DNA of 64,000 nucleotides from Flabesymbios commensalis (taxonomy: Eukaryota > Annelida > Polychaeta > Terebellida > Flabelligeridae). Within the stretch, counting starts at the first letter, position 1, and each line of letters opens with the position of its first letter. Below, in pieces: positions 38,970 through 50,439 of this stretch. A program made the translations under genes and the position numbers. The stretch lies in NCBI GenBank assembly GCA_964017125.1, contig OZ024915.1:75057365-75121364 (forward strand). Direction: 5' to 3'. Below the pieces are notes generated by a model. That model was not told the origin of the DNA. It did no database searches and worked only from the letters and a program-made list of their open reading frames with translations.

Positions 38970-39440
38970 AACAAAATTCTATATATTCGTAGATCTGAAT
39001 GTACGAGGCGCGCAGCGCCGAGTATATTCAGATCTACGAATATATTGTAAATGAGTTCTTTCTTCGACTTAAAATACACAAAATAGGTACATGTTTTGAT
39101 ACAGAAAACCTTAATTTCATCCATTGATTTCATGGTTAAACCATGCAGCATTAGACATACTGTGTCATTGGTAAACCCGTGTGCCTGGCCTGACCAGTAA
39201 TAAAAATAACAGTAGATTCGTAGATCTGAATCCACAGTTTGAACAATAGACTGACGTCACCGGTGTATTTTAAGGTCATTCACACCCCATTGTGATTGGG
39301 AAACCAGCAAAACACCTTTATCTGTTTATATATCATGTATATATGTAAGCTTTTTGCAATTAAAATGCACCGGTGACGTCAGTCTATTGTTAAAACAGTA
39401 GACTCGGATCTACGAATCTACTGTTATTTTTATACTGACC
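38970..39440. mobile_element. Foldback family G, large palindromic block
   Basis: TATTCGTAGATCTGAATGTA / TATTCAGATCTACGAATATA flank GCGCGCAGCGCC near 39005. Further on, AACAATAGACTGACGTCACC (39239) is mirrored by GGTGACGTCAGTCTATTGTT (39373), and TAACAGTAGATTCGTAGATC is mirrored by GATCTACGAATCTACTGTTA. This looks like two family G units, one inverted. Confidence 0.83.
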
Positions 39441-39829
39441 CGGCCAGGCTCAATATACTGGTTTTACAATGGCTAATGTTTTATTGTTTACCATACTAAC
39501 TTTTTTCTAAATTTTGTCTATATCAAGGAAAGGTTTATTGTCTACGCAGGTGATAATACAAACAAAATAATGAGATATCAGTGGCGTAGAACAAACTTAT
39601 TGTAACATAATCTGTCAAATTATAGAACGTATAATTCAAAAATATATATATAAATGTAAACGTGTCCAGTTTTTGGGTAAGATACCAAAACTGTTTTCAC
39701 TAGTCTGAGAAATGTATTCGACTTTTCTATGTAAATTCCATACGTGGAGGTTGGTGAGATATGCTATTGTTCCGTGCACACTTATTTGAGATAAATTGAG
39801 CATTTTGGCCTATTTTCCGTCGATATTGT
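39441..39829. other. No gene seen
   Basis: Unique AT-rich sequence immediately before the inverted segment at 39830. Confidence 0.5.
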
Positions 39830-40012
39830 GATAGTCAGGGCCCATTTTTCAAAAAGAGGCATTCTTAAAGTTTGTAAGGCATGTTTTAGTAGAATTTGTC
39901 ATGCAGTTGTTTTTATACAATTCGGATATGCTGAGTCCAAATCTGCCCCATGCCAAGCTCTATTTTTAGTTTTTCCCTTTCAAAATTGCAAAACAAAATG
40001 GCCGCCTAAATA
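39830..40012. repeat. Left inverted segment of a possible 3.5-kb element
   Basis: GTCAGGGCCCATTTTTCAAA, AGTAGAATTTGTCATGCAGT, CCAAATCTGCCCCATGCCAA and AAACAAAATGGCCGCC. Their reverse complements occur in order at 43124-43290. CCAAGATGGCCGCC recurs at 40156 and CCAAGATGGCTGTC at 40317. Confidence 0.85.
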
Positions 40013-40817
40013 GCAGATAAGGTCTCAATTATCATGATTATACATCATGTCTGGGTGCACAGCGGACACACAAACTTGACTTTCGTGTTCAAAATAACAT
40101 TTTTGTTTTGAGGAATTTCATGTTCTAAGACCTGGTCAACTATCACGCAAAAAATCCAAGATGGCCGCCAATAATACTGAAAGTACTATAACGTTTTTCT
40201 AAAAGTCATAGAAAGTTGTTTTTGGTGGCTAAATATAGGTTTTTAATACCAATAAATCTAGTACAATACAGTAATAACCTCTAACTTTTATATTACATGT
40301 AGTTCCAGGGAAAAATCCAAGATGGCTGTCAATTATACAAAAAGTACTATAACCATTTTTCTAAATGTCGTAGGAAGTTATTTTTTGCGCTTTAATAGTT
40401 TTCTGGTACAAAAAAATTACACAGCATCAAAAAACTCGACTTCCATGTCACATGTAGTTCCGCTGAATGCAAAAAATATGATTATTAAAAAACAACACAT
40501 TCACTATGAGGAAATTGCACAAAAGTAGCATGTGTTACTTTCATCACTGTAGCTACATAGGCTTGCTGTGTATATCTCAGATTTGCATGGATGCCATCAT
40601 CTTGCATAATGATAATGCTAGAATAGTCACCCTCATCACCATTGGCTACTTTCTCGTGGTCCTAATTCACACTTAATCAAACTAAATGTGATAGCTCTTC
40701 AGGTTGAGCAGGAAGCTTTTACACGAGAACTAGCTGCAGTTGTCCATCAATGAAGCTCCAACCACAATCTCATAGATGTTTATAATATTGTTATCTGGCC
40801 ACAGCTGTATTTTGTTG

Positions 40818-41183
40818 CTAAACAGGCCTAAAATACAACGGAAACAATATCCACTTTATGTGGCAGGGGTTATTGATGAAGAGGATACATTGAAATACAC
40901 CAATTGGCTTAAGTTCTAGTTCTGGGTGTTTATGAATTAACTTAAATGTTTTTCTTTTATAATTGATGTGCTGGTGTTGTGGAAGCCATTGAATGGTACG
41001 ATAAATATCACCAGTTCTAGGTTTACACAGCAAGGCATTGCTATGATGAGTACGTTTCGAAAGCAGAATGAGCAAATTTACATCAGTTCCTACGACTACC
41101 ACATACAATTTGATTGACGTAATAAGATTTAACGTCCCATCATGTACTCCAATACCAGTGCTCGTTGAATAGTTGAATGGCAT
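40818..41183 (-). pseudogene. Fragment resembling VVVVGTD-type uncharacterised protein
   Basis: An open frame of 121 codons contains IKLYVVVVGTDVNLLILLSK followed by LLCKPRTGDIYRTIQWLPQ. From memory, similar strings (VVVVGTDTDLLVLL, then a KPGTG word and an IY.. segment) occur in a repeated invertebrate protein family thought to have a PIN/FEN-like nuclease fold. The second acidic residue of the usual TDTD appears as N here. The usual downstream HAFTGCDT-like part is not seen. It lies inside the inverted segments 39830/43124, so it may be cargo of that element. Recognition is by eye only. Confidence 0.35.
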
Positions 41184-41199
41184 TGTTCTTTACCAAAAG

Positions 41200-43120
41200 T
41201 GGTGAATTTGAACATTGAACTGAAACTGTATTGCCCTCCTCCCTGATTCTGTACTTTATCTGTTATTTATTCATCTGAGATAACATCGCAGTGTGCATGG
41301 AAATAATTTTGATGTAGGATACATGTGTCTTGCATAGATTATTATATGATCAATGTTTATTACAAAATAATATAATAGATAAGTAATAAATACTCTGTAT
41401 AAAAGATAATTAATCTACTATGTTTGGGGGAGACATACATTTATAAGGGACCTAAATATCTTCACGTCCATCATATGATTTCATCACTTTATATATGGCA
41501 AGATTTATTGTCTTTAACATTGATACCTCTTCCTGCAAAATAGGGTGGTCGCTCCCATACCACTTCAAGACACAACTAAACCTGTTGGGTTATTCTATAT
41601 TATGTGAGAGTGAGAGCTTATATCTGATTAGAAGCATGCATGACCAGAACCTACTGATTCCTCATACATTGTACCATATCACGACCACATCTAGAAAGTT
41701 TCTGTATTTTATGTTATTCTTCATAAAAACATCTTGATCGTGCTACGAACGGTACTATTGCACCAATTACCACATATTCTGCATTATATCTTGTTGCAAT
41801 AGTGTACCCAATAATCTTTGGTGACTTGTTCATGACTATGTATAGTATTTCTATAGCATTAAGTTGCCAAAACTAGGTTAATTACTAACATCTTCTGAAG
41901 ATGGTGTATGTTCATACTATTTTTATAAAATAAATTTATCGTCAGTATTTTCAACATTACCCTAGCGTGTCCTCAACCATGAATCTTATATGCCCAAAAC
42001 ATATATAAGTCAACTTCTGCACCAAATTACAGATTTCCGATATAGTGTAACTGTATTTTATCATAGTTACTGATGGTTATATCATCTATCTCATTCAAGT
42101 TAGGGGAGTAGATATATGTGTAGCCTACATTACGGTTTTCTGTGGATCTCTAAGCCGATGGTTGGGACTTTATTCGTTCAATTATGTCTGAAAACTGTGT
42201 TATCAGCGCATTACCAGGCTTTTGTACGGTATCCATTATAAAAATTAAGATAATACTATTATCATGATTATGTAAATTGTCAATCCGATTTACATAATCT
42301 GTATGTGATGTGCACGTTTTAACCAGCACAATATATCTAGTTACTATGATCATAAATTGTTAAATTTAAATGACTTCTTGTCTCAATAGGAACGGAACAT
42401 GTATGTGTGTCATTATTGCCATAGTTATGCAGACCACCTTGATGGATTAACTTTATGTTTTGCTTAACCCCAGTACAGGGCTTGGGCAGGAGGGTGCCAC
42501 CCGTGGCCAACGCACATTTAAATTATTGCTTTCTTTCTTACGGTACTGTAAAAACACGATGCAGGTGGATATCACATAGGCCACATACTAATATGCCTAG
42601 TACGGATATATGGTGAGCGACAGGTTATCGAGTGCCGGACAGTGATCAACAATCATAAAAAAAATTGTCAATAGTCTAAACATTTTTACAACATGCCGGA
42701 TATTAGTTTGTTTCCCTCGGCTTCTAAATGTGAAATAATGACTTTAATAAATAAATCATTGTTATTACACTGGCCTACGATGTGTCGTTTTCCTGGCGCA
42801 ACATTTGTTTTTTCCTCCATAACTTTGTGAAATATTGATAATAGATGTTATCACGACTCTTAATTGATTTCCCGGGGGTGAGAAACCTATATGTAGACAC
42901 CAAAAACACATCTATACGTTATTTGGAAGCAAAGTTATAGTACATTGCCTTGCAGTGGCGGCCATTTTGGATTTTGTCTTCTAGCGGCAAACGCACAAGG
43001 TGAAATTTAGGGGACTTTGAGTATGTTGCTCAGGTGGGTTTTAATACACCAAGCTGATGTTTTTATGTTCATTGTTGTAATCCAAGCCCTGATGTAAAGT
43101 TGTGACATTTTCACTAATTT
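41200..43120. other. Interior of possible 3.5-kb element; no gene recognised
   Basis: AT-rich, with a few short open frames on either strand that lack recognisable motifs. GGCGGCCATTTTGGATTTTG near 42957 belongs to the AAGATGGCCGCC word set of the inverted segments. Confidence 0.45.
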
Positions 43121-43123
43121 TGG

Positions 43124-43290
43124 CGGCCATTTTGTTTTTGAATTTTGAGTAGGAAAAACACAAAATATAGCTTGGCATGGGGCAGATTTGGAATCAGCGT
43201 TCCCAAATTGTGTAAGAACAACTGCATGCCAAATTCTACTAAAAAATGCCTTACCAAGTCAGAAATTTCGAAAATGGGCCCTGACTATGA
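43124..43290. repeat. Right inverted segment of a possible 3.5-kb element
   Basis: GGCGGCCATTTTGTTTTTGA, TAGCTTGGCATGGGGCAGAT, AACTGCATGCCAAATTCTAC and TTCGAAAATGGGCCCTGACT, the reverse complement of 39830-40012 with point differences. Confidence 0.85.
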
Positions 43291-43364
43291 AATATTTCTA
43301 GAAAAATTGAAAATTTAGCACCGAGAAAGGGTGCATTTCGCCAATAGGTGTGTTTTTTAATATG

Positions 43365-43442
43365 CCGCGTGATATAAAGAAGCCAAAATCTAAATACTGA
43401 TTATTTAATGATTATTTAGTCCGATTGTGTCGCTTGAACCCC
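43365..43442. mobile_element. Family H, end fragment
   Basis: ATAAAGAAGCCAAAATCTAA, ATACTGATTATTTAATGATT, CGATTGTGTCGCTTGAA, as at the right end of 29464-29620. Confidence 0.7.
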
Positions 43443-43587
43443 ACCAGTATATATTCTGGCTATGCCCCCGCTCGATAAAATGGCCAGCCCGCTCAATAAT
43501 ATAAACCCAACAAAACAAAAGACAGTATATTCTTAGTCGCAGAGTAAACAGTTACAGTTTTTCGGCCATCCCACTTGGTATCAAAAT

Positions 43588-43646
43588 GTCAAAAGGCAGT
43601 ACCTACCAACTTGCAGAATGAGTAGTTACTCCCTTTTGGCTGTCTC
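43588..43646. mobile_element. Hairpin family B, decayed
   Basis: GTCAAAAGGCAGTACCTACC, AACTTGCAGAATGAGTAGTT, ACTCCCTTTTGGC. Confidence 0.75.
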
Positions 43647-43649
43647 GAT

Positions 43650-44315
43650 TTGTATTATAAAGCCCACAAAAGCCCAGACGGCGGTAAATTAAACAGCGGG
43701 TTTACTCTCGAATGCGCTGTTCACTCGAGCATTACAACCCCCGCCGACACGTATAGTGTACCGGCATCTAATGCATACAACTCGTACATAAAGAAAACTA
43801 TTTTCTGGATGCAAAATAGGGGGCAGTGCAAAATTTACCAAAATACCAGCGATATATAAATATTTAAAATTGCGTTGTCTACGTTGCAAATATCTCTGAG
43901 ATGTAGGCCCATGCCTTAGCAAGTTATGGACTTTAACATACAGTATCATAATATACGTTTCGTTACATAATTCTACTGAAGATCATCAGAATAAACTACT
44001 TGTTACTTGTTTATATTATCATTTCGTTTTGAGTTTTGTGAAGCTAAGTAATAATTTACTTGATAAAAAATTTCTAAGTTTATGTTTTTATATTCTTTTC
44101 GTAAAGAGTGCGCTTATCTCTTTAAACGTGTGCCTAAAAGTCAATAATTTACTGCAATTTTGTGCCAACGAGAGCTGGAACACACAATGTAAACAGCAAG
44201 AGAGTATGAATTGAAATTATAAATAGGAACAAATATATTGACAATTAACATTATGGCGCGTTATTTTTCCTCTGTTGAAATGTATTTTTTTCCTGATTTA
44301 TGTCTAGCTGCATCT
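43650..44315. other. No gene seen
   Basis: Unique AT-rich sequence; no supported feature. Confidence 0.5.
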
Positions 44316-44317
44316 GT

Positions 44318-44390
44318 ACTGCTGTGCAAAGGCAAAAGTTACTTGAAAAGTAAGCAGTTACTGCCTTTTGGCTTTGCACGGCAGTGTACA
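44318..44390. mobile_element. Hairpin family B, left arm shortened
   Basis: CTGCTGTGCAAAGGCAAAAG, TTACTTGAAAAGTAAGCAGT, TACTGCCTTTTGGCTTTGCA. Confidence 0.82.
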
Positions 44391-44637
44391 CGCTATATGC
44401 CGTGCGTATGCCCTTATATGGTGATGATGTCTGGCTGATGAACAAAGGACCGCTGTATACACTGTGTATACACATACAGATCATGTATAACTCATATACA
44501 ACATGCCGACAATGACCTTAATATGACCTTAAAATGTCAGAGGTTGTGACCCCTGACATGCCAGAGGCTGTGCTTAGGGACGGCTTACCACACGCAGAGC
44601 CTAAAATACGAGGGAGAGTGGACCTTAACGACCCGGC

Positions 44638-44730
44638 TAACACATGGTCACCAATGTTGTTTTAATGTTGGGCCACTGTCTGTAACGCTTGACCATCACT
44701 AAAACAACACTGAAGTCTCCTGCTTTCTGA
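44638..44730. mobile_element. Foldback family A copy
   Basis: CACCAATGTTGTTTTAATGT, TGGGCCACTGTCTGTAACGC, TTGACCATCACTAAAACAAC. Followed by TGACGTATAAAGACGGTCCC, a scrap of family D. Confidence 0.78.
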
Positions 44731-45588
44731 CGTATAAAGACGGTCCCACGGTCAAATCACTTGAGATGTTTTACCCAAGTTGCAAATGTTCGGTATTTCA
44801 GCTATCAGCGAATAATTATATACGACAGTAAACAAGTAAAAGATTGCATGTTTTTTTCAAAAAGTAATGTTCTGCAGCCGACTTTTCCCGTCATGCACTG
44901 CAGTAGATCAACGACCCACATATTTTCGCCCATACTGCGTAATGTAAAAGCGAAGAAACTCGTATAGTAGCTATCTTTATTGGCTGCTGGCAAGTAGGCC
45001 TATATATTTTAGAGATATAAGGCCACAGTATTTGATTATTAAAAGTTAATTAAAAAGTGATAAATGTGCACGGTAAAAAAAATAACAAATACAGGTTCGC
45101 ATTTGAGAAAAATACAGATGTATGTTTTCTTTCATTTGAACATGTTGAATGAAGACATTCCACATTCATCGATATAAGATAAATCATGTAAATATACACC
45201 TGCTATTTTTAACTTTGAACTTAAATACAAGTAGGTTATTAAGCTTATCCGTTGTACGTCATTTCACCTTTATTTTGCTTCGTATTATATTATTGTGGAC
45301 AATTTTTTTTATATACGTGACATAGTTGATATTGAAACGTTTATTTACGTGAATAATACTGGTCGTATACATATAGCATTACTTTAAGTATTTGATATAT
45401 ATTAGTCAAAATATAAACCTGCAATATTTGTACATGATCAAATACAAGTAGCCCCTTATATTCATTTACAGTCAGTCATTCAATTTTCACATCTACTTTT
45501 GGCATTTTTAGTGGACATTGAAAACGTGTATTGAAGCAAATAACACCTTTTGATTTGTAAGCTTTACAAATATAGTTGACAGCTCAAT
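44731..45588. other. No gene seen
   Basis: AT-rich unique sequence. Open frames on both strands around 44761-44993 are shadows of each other with no motif. Confidence 0.5.
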
Positions 45589-45690
45589 GCAAACCATACA
45601 CCGATGCTTGTTTAAGGTTGTCCCAACGTCTGAGACGCTGGCACAACAATAAGTCAGCATTGGTTCTACTTCACGTGTCTGCTTGGCTTG
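45589..45690. mobile_element. Foldback family A copy
   Basis: ATACACCGATGCTTGTTTAA, GGTTGTCCCAACGTCTGAGA, CGCTGGCACAACAATAAGTC, AGCATTGGTT, CACGTGTCTGCTTGG. Confidence 0.8.
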
Positions 45691-45851
45691 TGTTGTTGAA
45701 TTTGTTGCTCACATTCCTCGGAGCTTAATCATGAACGGGGAATTCCTCGGGAATGAATTAAAGCGTCTCTCCTTTGTTAACGAGCTGTTCAGTTCTAAAC
45801 CTGTAACCATCACAAATCTGTCACGGGAGTTGCTCAGTGACAAGGAATCCA

Positions 45852-46090
45852 TTAACCCTTTAGGGGGTCTTTGTCAAGTTAAAAAAATCAAAAAAATCCG
45901 GGAATTGGCCAGACCAAGCCGACCCACCCCCCTACCCAATTTTTTGGAAACATGTACTGCAAACAAACAACACAAAAAACACAAAATTTCCCAAAAAAGA
46001 GACTAATCCGAGTTGGGCCTTAACCCACCCACCCGCTTCCGAGTTTTTTCTCGGATTTTTGGAAAAAATTTTACTTGACAAAACCTTTTG
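45852..46090 (+). mobile_element. Family L element, copy 1
   Basis: TTAACCCTTTAGGGGGTCTT, TGTCAAGTTAAAAAAATC at the left; ATTTTACTTGACAAAACC at the right. The interior has CCGACCCACCCCCCTACCCA, CAAACAACACAAAAAACACA and CCGAGTTTTTTCTCGG. The inverted relative is at 49866-50112. A further TTAACCCTTT-ended family. Confidence 0.85.
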
Positions 46091-46185
46091 CAACGCTGAA
46101 ATATTTTTGTATGAAACATGAAGATTACAGGTTTTCTTTCTTATTTAAAATCATCATCAATGTCTTAGTTAGCTTCCCTTCTCAA
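46080..46185 (-). mobile_element. Family D, partial
   Basis: TTTTGCAACGCTGAAATATT, GGTTTTCTTTCTTATTTAAA, ATCAATGTCTTAGTTAGCTT; truncated before the hairpin. Confidence 0.72.
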
Positions 46186-46189
46186 TGTG

Positions 46190-47170
46190 ACTAAGCGATC
46201 ACGCTAATGGCGGCCTCGTCGTGTCACAGGGATGAAGAAATCAACACTTTATTTGGGGTTATATTCTAAGGCTGCTGTGCAATAACACATCCACCATTTG
46301 TGTCGTCTCGATTGGACTTATTGCAATTTACTGTTACATGTGTTGCTTTCGTGCTGCATCAGACGTCTCCAGTCCACACGTATCCTGCCGAGGAAGCGAA
46401 AATAGGAGCACATCTATATTCGCCAATTTTAAGACTTTACATTGTGGTCCAGATAGGATCCTGTTATTCTGCAGGGCAAAAGCCAAAAAGGCTGTACAGA
46501 GCAGAGTTACCAGGTGGTTACGCCCTATGTTTCAACGCGTACGTGGAGAATAAGCGAAAATCACCAAATATGAAGAAAATCCAAATTAATCCTAAAACAC
46601 ACCTGCTTAAATTGTGATTGAGACAAGGACTGTGCTAATTATGTACAGAACCGAATGGTCTTACACCAAATCTTCGGGCTTTATAAACTTGTTTGTGTTA
46701 TTTATGTATTATATATATATTACCTCCTTGGCATAAATTCCTCGGTTTGGCCAAACAAGGATTCTATAGATTCCTTGGAGCAAGCATACTACAACCTCAA
46801 CAGTATCCTGTGAGTTACTGAGTATATATTCATTTAGGGGCACACAATCACAAAGCAGCAGACTTGCAAGTGAACATGACAAATTTCCCTCACTTTTCTC
46901 TGTTTTAAGGCACTTTTCCCAAATTCCTGACATTTTCTTGAATGGAAAACTCATTTTCAAACTGAAAGGGTTAACGATGAAGCAATAGTGGATTGTAGTA
47001 CCCGGATCGTTCCCTAGGGGGAGCAGCTAGTGGTGATTATTGCTGTGTGCTTCCCTCGGGTGCGACGGTAAGGAGGTCCAAGTGCTGTGGTTTGTCCCAC
47101 GGGTGTGACGATGGTGAGGCCCGGAGGGCTGTGGTCCGTCCTTTACGTTCAACGCGAGAATTCATCCATA
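46190..47170. other. No gene supported
   Basis: Overlapping open frames at 46300-46617 in two phases show no known motif and no convincing splice borders. GTGCGACGGTAAGGAGGTCC and GGTGTGACGATGGTGAGGCC near 47060-47120 are a diverged local duplication. Confidence 0.45.
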
Positions 47171-47171
47171 T

Positions 47172-47250
47172 TGACCCTTTCAGTGCGGGGGCCGTCTTTA
47201 CACGTCAGATAATGACGTGTAAAGTCGGTCCCCGCACTGAAAGGGTATTA
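47172..47250. mobile_element. Family D hairpin, variant stem
   Basis: CCCTTTCAGTGCGGGGGCCG, TCTTTACACGTCAGATAATG, ACGTGTAAAGTCGGTCCCCG, CACTGAAAGGG. The stem change ACACGTCA / TGACGTGT is matched on both sides. Confidence 0.85.
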
Positions 47251-47284
47251 AACTATTTATAATGGCCATTATAAATATTTTTAA

Positions 47285-47374
47285 TCATACAGTGTGGGGA
47301 TCGACTTTAGACCAGGCGTCCACCCACGTCAGATTCTGACGTCTAAAATCGATCCCGGCGCTGTAAGGGTTAAA
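47285..47374. mobile_element. Family D hairpin, interrupted stem
   Basis: AATCATACAGTGTGGGGATC, GACTTTAGACCAGGCGTCCA, CGTCAGATTCTGACGTCTAA, AATCGATCCCGGCGCTGTAA. Confidence 0.8.
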
Positions 47375-47407
47375 CCACTGCTTATACATGTGATTGGAAA
47401 ATGTAAT

Positions 47408-47602
47408 TTAACCCTTACAACGCTAAAATATTTTTTGCATTGAGCCCAAAGATGTTTTCAATTTTAAATGTCTCAGCTAGCTCTTTCCGCTTTATTTGAA
47501 TACCCATTTTATGGATCTACGGCCATTCTAATTTATAGTTTAATTATTTCAGTTAAGACTTTTTAAATAAAAAATCGATCCCCGTACTGAAAGTATTAAA
47601 TT
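47408..47602 (-). mobile_element. Family D, hairpin reduced
   Basis: TTAACCCTTACAACGCTAAA, TTTCAATTTTAAATGTCTCA, CTAGCTCTTTCCGCTTTATT, then TCGATCCCCGTACTGAAAGT. Confidence 0.8.
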
Positions 47603-47845
47603 GTTTAATGTCTACCGTGTTAGCGGAGATATAAAATTCAATCTAATCTCCCAAGAGGGGGGGGGGTGGATAATTTAAAAAAAAAAAATAATATCAGGCA
47701 CACTCTGCATGAAATAAATAATATACATGTTTTTCAAGGACTGTTCTACATAAAAATCTAATACAATTTGATTATTTTAACGCGCTGCCAAGCCCGCTTC
47801 AAATCAGCTTGCCCCCTTCTCCCTGGATATTAAAAGGTGGCCCCC

Positions 47846-48076
47846 TTAACCTTTTCACTACCATACATGACGGAAATTTCCGTCGTCATTCGTCAATGAA
47901 CGTAACCATAAAATGACACAAATTTTCGTCAAATTTATACTACATTTATGTATTTTTCGTCATTTGAGGCTGGAAATTGCGTTAGCAATTCCAGCTTCAA
48001 ATGACGAAAAATAGAACTCGTACACCAGTATATCTGGATCCTGGCATGCACCCCGGCCTGGAAGTCAAAGGGTTAA
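47846..48076 (-). mobile_element. TTAA foldback family F copy 4
   Basis: 231 bp, TTAACCTTTTCACTACCATA to GGAAGTCAAAGGGTTAA, with TTAA at both ends. Inverted relative to 29232-29463 and almost identical to it. Confidence 0.95.
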
Positions 48077-48422
48077 CCAAGGCGGGGGGGGGGGGTGGTG
48101 GTGACAATGATCATGTGTATGTAGGTCCCCAGGGTACAGTCGGAAGGGGGGGGGGGCAGAGAGAATCAGCACATGACCATTTCTCCAGCGTTAATACGCG
48201 TGATTACGTAACGCCAATACGCCCACGTAACGCTAATACGCCTCATTACGCGGGTAATGGTATGTACATTCCTAATCACGTGACTCTGCTGATGACGTCA
48301 TCATTTGGGGAGATCTGGGATAAACCGAACCTGTTACAGCAAATGAACCGTCACGTGGAAATAATTGTATCGACAAATAACGGACGATCATTACCATCAT
48401 TACTGTGTATTCAATAGTGTAA
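48077..48422. other. No gene seen
   Basis: Two G-runs (near 48083 and 48148), then a set of ACGTAACGCCAATACGCC / ACGTAACGCTAATACGCC near-duplicates at 48205-48250. Confidence 0.5.
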
Positions 48423-48555
48423 TGACAAACAACAGTAACTGCTTACTTTCCAAGTTAGCAGTTACTGCTGTTTGCCTTTGCACTGCAGTGCAAAGGCAAA
48501 CAGCAGTAACTGTTAACTTGGAAAGTAAGTAGTTATTGTCTTTTGCCTGTGCACA
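48423..48555. mobile_element. Two family B hairpins back to back
   Basis: AACAACAGTAACTGCTTACT, TTCCAAGTTAGCAGTTACTG, CTGTTTGCCTTTGCACTGCA, then GTGCAAAGGCAAACAGCAGT, AACTGTTAACTTGGAAAGTA. The joint TTTGCACTGCAGTGCAAA is itself palindromic, so the block is a palindrome of palindromes. AAACAGCAGTAACTG subfamily. Confidence 0.9.
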
Positions 48556-49207
48556 TGTTGCAAGGCCACATCAATATCTGCCAAACCTTAGTGACTGAAA
48601 AGGCTGAACAGGACTAATATCAAGGGAATGCTTATAGGTCCTGGGTATACAGAAAACGTTTGTTCTTTCCAGAAATGGCGACCGTTTGTAATCACCATGG
48701 TAACGATTACTACTTACTATTTCCCCCATTAAAATATTATTTAACATCAAAGACACTGGTAGGATTCTGTGTCTTAAAATTACTAACTTTATTCCCTATG
48801 ATAGCAAGGGATCAGGCCTACAGACTGTTTGTGAACTTTACGAACTGTACAAAAGCACTGGAAATGAACCTTATTTATATATTAATAAAACTATATATAT
48901 ATTATATTATACCTCCATGGTTTTATCATAAAGTAATTTATCGCCTTTCTTTATTAACAGTTTGTGGCTCCGTCAATCAACCTGGGAAGATAAAAATAAT
49001 ATATTCATTGATAAAGCCAATATATGAATAATAACCCGGATGTTGAACCGACATTAGAACAACAAGTCTTGTGTTTTGAGAGATCTGCAGATAAATTTGT
49101 GCTATGACACATTCTGACTATTATATCCGCCCGTATATCAGATAATCATCAGTTTTCGCCGCATATACAGTCGCCATCCACATGGCCTACATGCCTACCT
49201 ATATAAT
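48556..49207. other. No gene supported
   Basis: AT-rich. An open frame at 48660-49031 lacks motifs and crosses TATATATATTATATTATA low-complexity sequence. A family A scrap (ACATTAGAACAACAAGTCTT) is near 49050. Confidence 0.5.
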
Positions 49208-49276
49208 ACTCTGCAAAGCCAAAAGGCAGTAACTGCTTACTTCTAAGTAAGCAGTTACCGCATTTTGGCTTTGCAG
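49208..49276. mobile_element. Hairpin family B, near perfect
   Basis: CTCTGCAAAGCCAAAAGGCA, GTAACTGCTTACTTCTAAGT, AAGCAGTTACCGCATTTTGG, CTTTGCAG. Confidence 0.92.
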
Positions 49277-49442
49277 ATACACTATACACCTGCCACACAC
49301 AGAGAGACCAAAATCAATGGCAAACCAAGGCTGACATCAGCTGGTCGCTTAACAGGAAACCTATATCTCCATATATAAAGCTGCCCCACTGTACCAGCTG
49401 GGACGGGCGTTCTCTGAACTACAGCTACGAATAAATCGTCTT

Positions 49443-49503
49443 CTTGGATATGAAAGGGTGTATCTGCCACTTTTTGAAGTGGCAGATACACCCTTTCATA
49501 TCC
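49443..49503. mobile_element. 61-bp hairpin, family M, near perfect
   Basis: TTGGATATGAAAGGGTGTAT, CTGCCACTTTTTGAAGTGGC, AGATACACCCTTTCATATCC. Arms of 28 bp pair exactly. Sister of 7276-7337. Confidence 0.92.
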
Positions 49504-49865
49504 AAGGTGACGAACTACCCTTGATTGAGAACATTGCCTCTTCGAACGGATCCGTGGATTACATTCATATGTATTGTTCCAATCGAAAAAAAAATATGTT
49601 TAAACCAAGGAGACGCAATATCCCCATGCAGTCTGGGGTCTTTTTCGACGCTTTATATCTTTATATCTTTATATTCAATTGAATGAATTTATATCTTGTT
49701 TTGCCTAGATAATTTGATCGACTGTTTTAACAAGATTCAGAGTAGGTGGTCGTTATGATAAGCCGAGTAAACATTTGGGGCTCTAAATACAATGCTCAAC
49801 GTGCACAGGAGTGAGTCTGCGTAGCCATGGTAACGTAAATATTTTTATTCAGTGAAGCATAACGA
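49504..49865. other. No gene seen
   Basis: Unique sequence with a TTTATATCTTTATATCTTTA stretch near 49656. Confidence 0.5.
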
Positions 49866-50112
49866 CATAAGGATTTTGTCAAGTTAAATAAAAATTGTAA
49901 AAAAAGAGAAAAACTCGGAAGAGGGTGAGTGAGTTTGTTCCAATTCGGATTTTTTGGGGGGAGAGGGTGGGGAATTTTTTTTTTTTTTTTTTGTGTTGTT
50001 TTTTTCGTACATGTTTTAAAAAAAAATAGGATAGGGGGGTGGGTGGATGTGGTCTCGCCAATCCGAGTTTTTCTCGGATCTGCATTTTTTTTAACTTGGC
50101 AAGACCCCTTAA
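49866..50112 (-). mobile_element. Family L element, copy 2
   Basis: GGATTTTGTCAAGTTAAATA to TTTAACTTGGCAAGACCCCT. Contains GAGAAAAACTCGGAAGAGGG, a T-run of about 20, and GGATAGGGGGGTGGGTGGAT. Inverse orientation to 45852-46090. The ATCCGAGTTTTTCTCGGATC hairpin is exact here. Confidence 0.85.
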
Positions 50113-50439
50113 TCGGGTAGTATTCAGCTGAACTTATTTGTATTTCTCCACATATTAACCGAGGTTCATAAAATGCAGAAACAAATCATTGAAAAATTCA
50201 TGATGTTTACAATATCTGAATATCAAACGATTTTTGTTGTGGTCGAAATTAACGGTTCTTGAAATGAAAATGTGACGATCAAGCGATATCAACGGGTATA
50301 TTCAACTCGATATCAAAGATTAATAGTGCCTTTACCCACATAGGCCATGGTCATGATAGTCAACGAAACTTGTCTGAATAAAATGATGCAGATCGCTAAA
50401 AACAAAGTAGCCATGCTGGTGAGTCATCACATAACGATA

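Noticed and set aside
46300-46617. Host gene exon
   Set aside because: Two overlapping phases are open, neither has convincing splice borders, and the residue pattern matches no family I know.
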